Assembly: GCF_000403435.2 (NCBI RefSeq)
Contig: NZ_KE159708.1
Coordinates: 1 to 64,000, forward strand
Direction of reading: 5' to 3'
DNA from: Oscillibacter sp. 1-3
Lineage (GTDB): Bacteria > Bacillota > Clostridia > Oscillospirales > Oscillospiraceae
DNA length: 64,000 bases
Within the stretch, counting starts at the first letter, position 1. Every line of letters starts with the position of its first letter. Below the pieces are notes generated by a model. The model saw nothing but the letters and a program-made list of their open reading frames with translations, did no database searches and was not told where the DNA came from. Below, one piece after another: positions 57,854 through 64,000 of this stretch. Made by a program: the position numbers and the translations under genes.

Positions 57854-60553
57854 GTGATAAAAAAATGGTTTGAAATCATCACCGATCACAGGATCAGCCT
57901 GTACGAGCGTATGTTCCGCCTTGTCACGGGCATCTGCATGATTGCGCTGGTATTTACCATGCCCATGGGCCGAACGCTATGGAACATTCTTATCATGGTA
58001 GTGTACCTGATCGCCATGGCGTTGATTGTCAAATTCAGCATTCAAAAGAAATGTGTTCATACAGGGGCCACTATTATTGCGATACTACTTCTAACGCTTT
58101 TTCCCGTCTGCTTTTTTACAGCGGGCGGGTTTTACAGCGGAGTGCCGGAATGGTTTGTCTTTTGCTTTGTTTATGTCTGCATCACCCTGCAGGGGCGGCG
58201 CAGGAATGCGTTTTTTGTACTCTGTACGCTGGAAACTCTGGTATGCTACGGTATGGCTTTCTATCACCCGGAGCTGGTCGCTCAAAACGAGCAGCATCAC
58301 GCCTTTTTCGACTCGGCGTTCTCTGTGATCATGGTCGGCCTGCTGACCTGTGTCCTGCTCATGTTCCTGAACAGGATGTATGAAGAGGAGAACGCCCTCA
58401 CCCAGAAGCAAAAAAAAGAGATCGAGGAGCTGAACCGCGCGGAAAATCACTTCTTCTCCAGCATGAGCCATGAAATCCGCACGCCCATCAACACAATCAT
58501 TGGGCTGAACGAGATTATTTTGCGGGAGAATACTTCCGAAGAGGTGGCGGAGAACGCCAGGAATATCCAAGGGGCCAGCAAACTGCTGCTCTCGCTGATC
58601 AATGACATCCTGGACATATCCAAGATCAAATCGGGGAAGATGGAAATCGTCAACGTCTCCTATGAGACAGGCGCTCTCTTTTCCGAGATCGTCAATATGA
58701 TCTGGATCAAGGCAAAGGAAAAAGGGCTGGAGTTCAGGCTCCAGGTGGACTCATCCATCCCAAGTATGCTCTGCGGGGACGAGGTTCGTATCAAGCAGAT
58801 TTTAATCAACCTGCTGAACAACGCGGTGAAGTATACCAGCGAAGGGTCTGTGACCCTCTCTGTCCGGTGCGAACGACAGGCGATTAACCGGGTGCGTGTC
58901 TGGTACTCCGTGGAGGATACCGGACAGGGCGTAAAAAAGGAGAACATCCCTTATATTTTTAACGCGTTCCGGCGGGTGGATGAAGAGCGGAACCGTTATA
59001 TCGAGGGGACCGGGCTGGGCTTGAGCATCGTCCACCAACTGGTGGAGCTGATGGGCGGCGAGATCAGCGTGAACAGCGTCTATACGATAGGTTCAAAGTT
59101 TGTGGTCATGCTGGAGCAGGACATCGTTGACGACAGGGAGCTGGGAACGTTTACCCTTGCCTCCCGCACGAAGGTACACGAGAGTGAAACTTACCAGCAG
59201 AGCTTTGAGGCGCCGGATGCCCATATTCTTGTGGTGGACGATAACGATATGAATCTGCTGGTGGTAAAAAAGCTGCTTGCGGAGACGAAGATTCAGATCG
59301 ATACAGCCTCCAGCGGCGCCGAATGCTTAAGCCTGACACAAAACTACCATTACGACTGCATCCTTATGGATCATTTGATGCCGGAGATGGATGGGATCGA
59401 ATGCCTCCACGCACTGCGGGCACAGCCAACGGGATTATGTCAGAATGTCCCTGTGGTTGCTTTGACCGCCAACGCGGGCAGCGACAACCAGCTTCTCTAC
59501 CGTAAAGAGGGATTCAGCGGATATCTTGCCAAGCCGGTCAGCGGCGCGCTGCTGGAGGCGGCTGTGCTGAGTATTCTTCCCAAGGAGCTGGTGCACCTGA
59601 ATGAAAATGTCAGGCAGACGGATATTGAAAAAGATATCCTGATTTTTGAGCAGGCGCAAAGGCGCTCAGTGATGGTGACAACAGACAGTGTGTGCGATCT
59701 GCCGGAATCCTTCTTGAAGGAATATGACATTTCGGTTTGTCCCTACTATGTCTGCACAGATGAAGGGCGGTTCCTGGATGACCAGGAGATTGGGACGGAT
59801 GAATTGCTGATGCATATTACGGAGGGCCGAAAGGGCGCTTCTCAGCCGCCTGATGTGGAGGATTACGAACGATTTTTTGCCCAGAAGCTGACGGAAGCGC
59901 AAAACGTCATTCACATTGCCATGGCAAAGCACGTCAGCAAGGGATACCAAAACGCTCTTGAGGCGGCAAAATCCTTTGAAAATGTTACGGTGGTCGACTC
60001 GGGGCATCTCTCCAGCAGCATGGGTCTTCTGGTATTGTGCGCAGCCCACATGGCAGAGCATCACGCGTCAAAGGAGGATATCGTGGAGTCTGTGAAACGA
60101 ATGCGGCGGTTCATTTCTTCCGCGTTTATCATAGACACTACCCATATGATGTGCAGCTCCGGGCTGATATCCAAGAAGATACAGGTTCTCTGTGACGCGC
60201 TTCTGCTGCATCCGGTGCTTATGCTGAAAAAGAGTAAAATGGTAGTCAGGCGTGTGGAAATGGGCAGCTTTTCACACATGGCCAAAAGGTATATCAAGAA
60301 AACGCTGCAAGAATCCAGAAATATCGACCGCCGCATTCTGTTTATCACATATTCCGGGCTGGATAAGGAGAAGCTCCAGTACATCAAAAACTTAGTACAG
60401 CAATATTGTACATTTGAACGGGTCTACCTGCAAAAAGCGTCTTCCGCCATTGCCAGCAACTGCGGCCCCGGTTCCTTCGGCCTCCTATTTATGCGAAGGG
60501 ACGACGTCACACACTCTTTTTTTGAGGTGCCCAACCAAAATGGAGTAGCCTAG
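57854..60553 (+). CDS. Hybrid histidine kinase fused to a C-terminal DegV domain
   Basis: An 899-residue protein. Order: about six membrane helices (to about 185), DHp with His206 in SSMSHEIRTPINT, ATPase domain (NLLNNAVKYT, EDTGQG, GTGLGLSIV), receiver with VDDND and Asp506 in ILMDHLMPEMDG, and from about 604 to the end a DegV/EDD domain: VTTDSVCDLPESFL, SQPPDVEDY, VVDSGHLSSSMGLL, GLDKEKLQYIKN. DegV proteins such as FakB bind a fatty acid through the TDS and second serine motifs; both are present. GTG 57854 is chosen (11 bases from GAGGAG). Probably the lipid-sensing or output member of the system. Confidence 0.9.
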   Translation: MIKKWFEIITDHRISLYERMFRLVTGICMIALVFTMPMGRTLWNILIMVVYLIAMALIVKFSIQKKCVHTGATIIAILLLTLFPVCFFTAGGFYSGVPEWFVFCFVYVCITLQGRRRNAFFVLCTLETLVCYGMAFYHPELVAQNEQHHAFFDSAFSVIMVGLLTCVLLMFLNRMYEEENALTQKQKKEIEELNRAENHFFSSMSHEIRTPINTIIGLNEIILRENTSEEVAENARNIQGASKLLLSLINDILDISKIKSGKMEIVNVSYETGALFSEIVNMIWIKAKEKGLEFRLQVDSSIPSMLCGDEVRIKQILINLLNNAVKYTSEGSVTLSVRCERQAINRVRVWYSVEDTGQGVKKENIPYIFNAFRRVDEERNRYIEGTGLGLSIVHQLVELMGGEISVNSVYTIGSKFVVMLEQDIVDDRELGTFTLASRTKVHESETYQQSFEAPDAHILVVDDNDMNLLVVKKLLAETKIQIDTASSGAECLSLTQNYHYDCILMDHLMPEMDGIECLHALRAQPTGLCQNVPVVALTANAGSDNQLLYRKEGFSGYLAKPVSGALLEAAVLSILPKELVHLNENVRQTDIEKDILIFEQAQRRSVMVTTDSVCDLPESFLKEYDISVCPYYVCTDEGRFLDDQEIGTDELLMHITEGRKGASQPPDVEDYERFFAQKLTEAQNVIHIAMAKHVSKGYQNALEAAKSFENVTVVDSGHLSSSMGLLVLCAAHMAEHHASKEDIVESVKRMRRFISSAFIIDTTHMMCSSGLISKKIQVLCDALLLHPVLMLKKSKMVVRRVEMGSFSHMAKRYIKKTLQESRNIDRRILFITYSGLDKEKLQYIKNLVQQYCTFERVYLQKASSAIASNCGPGSFGLLFMRRDDVTHSFFEVPNQNGVA

Positions 60554-60725
60554 AATTGTTTGCGTCCCGTTCCAGCATACCGCTTAAATAAGATTGGCAG
60601 CCATGTTCCCCAATATGCGCATCAAATGAAGGCGTGCCAGTCGTCTTATGGAATCTAGCGGTTTTCTATTCGATGATTGCTCCGATTGCCTCTTAGTGCC
60701 CTGCGACCTTGTTCGATTCATTATG

Positions 60726-60765
60726 AACAGCACGCCTTGATTATAAAATCAGGGTGTGCTGTTTT
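60726..60765 (+). terminator. Terminator of the phosphorelay operon
   Basis: Stem AACAGCACGCC/GGTGTGCTGTT (60726-60736, 60753-60763, one G-T pair) with inner TTGAT/ATCAG, followed by TT. 170 bases after the last stop; the gap before it shows no gene. Confidence 0.75.
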
Positions 60766-60808
60766 AGCTTTGTACATTTTCCTAAAATACCCTTGACAAA
60801 GTTTATCT

Positions 60809-61200
60809 GAGGATAATGTATCTGGAAAATTGAGGGATGAACGCTTTTGCAAAATGAGTGCAACTTACGAACAGGAACAGAAGGAATTGGAAGTTAGCAC
60901 CAAAAAATTGCAGAGAGCAGTCGAGGTTTGGGAACAGTAGAAAGTCAACATCAAAAGTTTTTTGAAATTAGTCAAAAGCTATACCGAGCCGAACAGCTCA
61001 CCCTGGAAATCCTGCGAATGTTCGTTGAGAAAGTCGTTGTCCATGCACCCGATAGGTCAAGCGGCCACCGCACCCAACAGATTGATATTCACTACAACTT
61101 TGTCGGACAGCTTGATATGTCCGTAGAAACGACCAAGGCCAGAAGAAGATCGAAAGCTGAAATGGATACACAGTTTTTGCCAAATCAGCAAAGTATTTAG
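60809..61200 (+). pseudogene. Decayed C-terminal tail of a serine recombinase
   Basis: Reads EDNVSGKLRDERFCKMSATYEQEQKELE, then TAG (60938) in place of a sense codon, then KVNIKSFLKLVKSYTE, a frameshift, and EQLTLEILRMFVEKVVVH...QQIDIHYNFVGQLDMS, the DUF4368 end of large serine recombinases. It may be the tail of the gene whose head is at 54213-54620, with about 300 residues lost when the phosphorelay operon came in. Confidence 0.85.
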
Positions 61201-63258
61201 TTCCTTATCAAAGTCAGCTTTTTTCCAAATTTATCAACCTGATGTAAAATATCCAACGCCATTTGTGCATCATCAACTTCTGGCGATTCTCCAGTTTCTT
61301 CCTTCTTCAGTTCGTCTAAATAATGAATTAGGCTGGCCATAATCGAACCAACTGCTGAAATCGACTCAACACGTATTTCTAGCATCAACTTCGCATTATT
61401 GTGGCCTTCAATTGCCAAATCATACTCAAATGTTTTTAAATTTGAAAAAATGCGACAACTTTTTGTCATATTCTCAAATTGGGAAATCAAATATAGTTGA
61501 GGGTTAAGTCCTTCAATTGGCTCATGTTTGGTGGGCTTCTGGTGCCCATCTAAAAACGGTTTCTTTTCCTGTCTCCGTATCAGTGCGTGTCTCAACAAGA
61601 AATGGTGGATCATTGTCTATAAGCACCGCACAACAGATGGGAAGTGCGAAAGTTTTTACATAGTCATTATCATTAAAGTGAGATTTTTCTCTAAGCTCTT
61701 TTAAACGATCTTCATAGTGGTTTTTAGACTTATCCTCTTGTCGAACAGGAATACATATTGAGTATCCATTGTAGAGCTGGGTAAAATACTGAAAATAAAT
61801 TTCGTTCATATTTTTTACAAATATACCGGCATCTTCAAGAGACAAAATATCTATACTATGAATAACAGTATACTGTCTCAAATAAGCTTCAGCCAATTTA
61901 GGAATTAATATTGCTTCAGCAATAGCATAACAAAAATGTTTCCTTTGGAGAAAAACAGGGCGGATTTTGTAGTATCAAGCCGTCTTTTTAAAAATGCTTT
62001 TGCAGAATCCTCAATCCCACAGTCCTTGATTGGGACATCAAGGGACCATCCCTGGTTCGATGAACAGAAATAATTTGATTAATCGGGACAACTGCTACTA
62101 GGCCATGTTTGAAAAAAGTCAAAAGGCCCAAACGGTGGATCGTTATCCGCCACTCTGCGTTAATTTTTCTTGCCGGGCGTCAGCCCGCCTGCAAAAATTT
62201 GCCTTGATTGGCGAAAATATCTCTCGCCGTTGGGCATTCCGCCTTTTTTCAAACAAGGCCTAGTGTAGTTGAATGCGTTGTGATAATAACTTGAATGTCA
62301 TAATCCGCAGCCTGCTGACTCAAATATTTCAGAAGTTTTATTTGCAATTGTGGGTGTAGCTGAGCTTCTAATTCTTCAACGAGCAGAATCCTTGGTGTTG
62401 TATACCTATCTTTCAGTCCTTCAAACTCTGCTAAGATGGTTGCAATATAGATAAGATTGTTATAACCTAACTATTTTCGGACAAGTTTCTAAAACTTTCG
62501 AGTTCAGTGCATCCGATACTTTTAGAAAATAGGATCTGGAGAGATTCGACAATTCGTTCAGAAGAAAGTTCATTAAACCGAATTCGAGTGCTTTGCCCAA
62601 ATATCGTTCCAACAGCATTTTTTAAGCTGGAATTTATCAATTCGTTTGCTTGTTTAATGTATTCCTGTTCGGCAGCGGTTTGATTAAATTGCCCCACATC
62701 ATCTTCCTGTGGCACTTTCTTGTGGTTCTTTCTCCGTTGGGCTAATTCATCCGCAGAAAGGTTGGTAATGAATCTTGAGAGCCAAGAACCGCGGCTAGAC
62801 CTTAAACTGCGTTCAGCATTCCGAAGAGCTGGAAGATATACACACTGAATATCCTCCAATGGCTCCCAGTCAAATATGCTGTTGCAAGAACTGCCTCCCC
62901 ATCTTTTGGGCTTGAATAACCTCCTTGAATCCGCATTATACTGATATTCCACGTTTAATTTTGCATTAAATTAAGGCGTTAACCATGTTAGATACTCAAT
63001 CCTCTGCGTATCGTCCAAATCGGAAAAGATAGCCGAAACAGAGATTGGCAATGTTGGCAAAGCGCCTCCACTATACTCTTGATAGAAAGCTTCTTCACGG
63101 AGCCCTCTGTGAAAAAACTCAGATTTATTTAGCAAAATCCGAATAGCGTCAACTATGCTACTCTTTCCACACCCATTTTCTCCAACAAGCAGGTTTAACC
63201 CACGATATAATTCAACTGTCGCTGGATCTTTGAACAAGCGAAATCCCTTTACCTGCAA
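61197..63258 (-). pseudogene. OLD-family ATPase/TOPRIM nuclease, broken
   Basis: Pieces in order: VKGFRLFKD...LLVGENGCGKSSIVDAIR (Walker A) to WLTP; in-frame TAA (62971); YLPALRNAERSLR...; frameshift near 62467; GYNNLIYIATIL, Walker B LLVEELEAQLHPQLQ, TTHST; the MITE; HRTRDG, KDCGIEDSAKAFLKRRLDTTK; frameshift; EAILIPKLAEAYL; TOPRIM ICCAVLIDNDPP; frameshift near 61540; helical end. OLD proteins are often anti-phage nucleases. At least four lesions and an insertion make it inactive. Confidence 0.82.
62099..62264. mobile_element. MITE-like 166-bp insertion in the OLD pseudogene
   Basis: Terminal inverted repeats of 21 bp with one mismatch (CTAGGCCATGTTTGAAAAAAG at 62099-62119 against the complement of 62244-62264). 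The element interrupts the OLD frame just after the TTHST motif; the frame makes sense again on the far side (VPINQIISVHRTRDG). No coding capacity. CTAG ends may include a target copy. Confidence 0.75.
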
Positions 63259-63312
63259 TTCTGAAAAAACATTAGAGGGATCCCTCCTGACTTAGAAAAG
63301 ATTATCTATGGT

Positions 63313-64000
63313 TCAAATTAAATTCCATTTTGCCACAATTTTCCCACCTTCGTCTACCACAACTTTATCAATGCAACTAACAATCTCGCTGAGCGGAACA
63401 TCTTCACTATTGGCAGAAAGAAGTTTACGGAACTTGGAGTATTGCTTTTCATAGGCGGTCTTGTTCTCTGTAGCTTGAATAAGAGCCTCTTTTGCAAGAT
63501 TTGCAATGTTTTGTACTGCACGAAATTCTTCTTTGCTGATTTCTCCCTGCACATACTTCTTATAGTGCTCCATTGCGTTGATCCATGCCGTTGTCTTGCG
63601 CTGTGTAAGATTAGCAATTTGTCCTGTATACTCTTGAATTTTCTGCTTATATTCCGAATTTGTAATATAGTTTTCGTTCACACAGACCTTTAACTGACGA
63701 TAGATGGCCTTGAAAACATCTTCCTCTCAGGCATACATCCCAGTAGATTTATCAGCTCCCAAGCGATTCTTGGTGATGCAGGTAAAAAAGTGCCAATCGG
63801 CATGGCCGGTGCCGCGCTTGCGCTGCATCTTTCCGCCGCAGCACCCACATATCACCTTGCTCTTTAGAATATTATCTGCTGACTGTCCCTGCGGAACCAC
63901 ATTGTATGCTTTGGCTTGGAATACTTTTTGAATGGCATCAAATTTGGCGGAATCAATCAGTGGTCATGGGTGGCCTTCACTGCCTGCTTTTCCTTCCCTT
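63313..64000 (-). pseudogene. Serine recombinase C-terminal region, broken and cut by the window edge
   Basis: From the window edge: LIDSAKFDAIQKVFQ, QSADNILKSKVICGCCGGKMQRKRG (zinc ribbon), HFFTCITKNRLGAD, then TGA near 63727 where Arg is likely, then EEDVFKAIYRQLKV and a coiled coil (YKQKIQEYTGQIANLTQ) to VVVDEGGKIVAKWNLI. A frameshift lies near 63955. A third serine-recombinase type in the window, different from those at 37499 and 48575. Confidence 0.82.

Noticed and set aside
44850..60940. Recoding of TAG (several in-frame TAG codons: Rep, IS transposase, pcfB fragment, recombinase tail)
   Set aside because: Complete genes such as those ending at 57802 and 60553 use TAG as stop, and most affected genes also have frameshifts or deletions, so these are ordinary lesions.

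Overview
The window looks like chromosomal DNA of a moderately GC-rich gut Clostridia (Oscillospiraceae/Lachnospiraceae-like), and almost all of it is mobile DNA. Nearly every gene has a strong AAGGAGG-type ribosome site. The conjugation genes are those of the Tn1549 / Clostridioides difficile CTn family (CD1107/CD1108/CD1112-like proteins, Maff2, PcfB, PrgI, TnpV, TnpW, TTRAP). No antibiotic-resistance gene, rRNA or CRISPR array was found. One tRNA-Pro gene is present.

Layout. (1) 1-4850: cargo next to an integrative conjugative element: an FtsX/MacB-type ABC transporter, a SnoaL-like protein, a two-component system and an XRE regulator. A 25-bp identical box at the same distance from the -10 lies before both the transporter and the regulator genes, so the two-component system probably controls both. 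(2) 5047-37307, all minus strand: the core of ICE A, in transcription order parA, parB, a RepA-like initiator, small genes, pcfB, virD4, maff2, virB6-like, prgI, virB4, a CHAP hydrolase, DUF4315, CD1107-like, topB, a CHC2/LtrC fusion, TTRAP, a giant methylase-helicase with tnpV nested in it, DUF3848/3849, mobC and relaxase. Next to parA is a serine recombinase without its catalytic domain (37499-38799, plus). (3) 38866-46888: IME1, an 8.0-kb element in the 3' end of tRNA-Pro, bounded by 23-bp direct repeats. It carries a SprT-like protease, a secreted SLH/papain-like protein, a probable small RNA, an FtsK/TcpA ATPase, a Rep protein with an amber codon, xis and a tyrosine integrase. (4) About 47180-54162: remains of a second conjugative element (ICE B). 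Its pcfB is split by an IS5-family copy (47244-48049) and its virD4 by IME2 (48520-53933), which carries a serine recombinase, TnpW, DUF3847, a MobA/MobL relaxase and DUF4177. The virD4 remnant is cut again at 54162, where the catalytic half of another serine recombinase begins. (5) 54826-60765: an intact three-gene phosphorelay: a lone receiver protein, a hybrid kinase with HPt domain, and a hybrid kinase ending in a DegV (fatty-acid-binding) domain. It lies between the head and a decayed tail of a serine recombinase. (6) 60809-64000: decayed genes: a recombinase tail, an OLD-family ATPase-nuclease with stops, frameshifts and a 166-bp MITE-like insertion, and another broken recombinase running off the window.

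How it fits together. ICE A appears to have a complete conjugation set (relaxase, MobC, VirD4, VirB4, VirB6-like, PrgI, cell-wall hydrolase, topoisomerase), but its only linked integrase lacks the catalytic domain, so it may be immobile unless helped. IME1 and IME2 are probably mobilised by such conjugative elements. The best candidate for something little described is the DegV-kinase phosphorelay. Other unusual features are the nested inverted-repeat array before the IME2 relaxase, the small RNA in IME1, tnpV overprinted in the giant gene, and a free-standing VirD4 alpha-domain look-alike.
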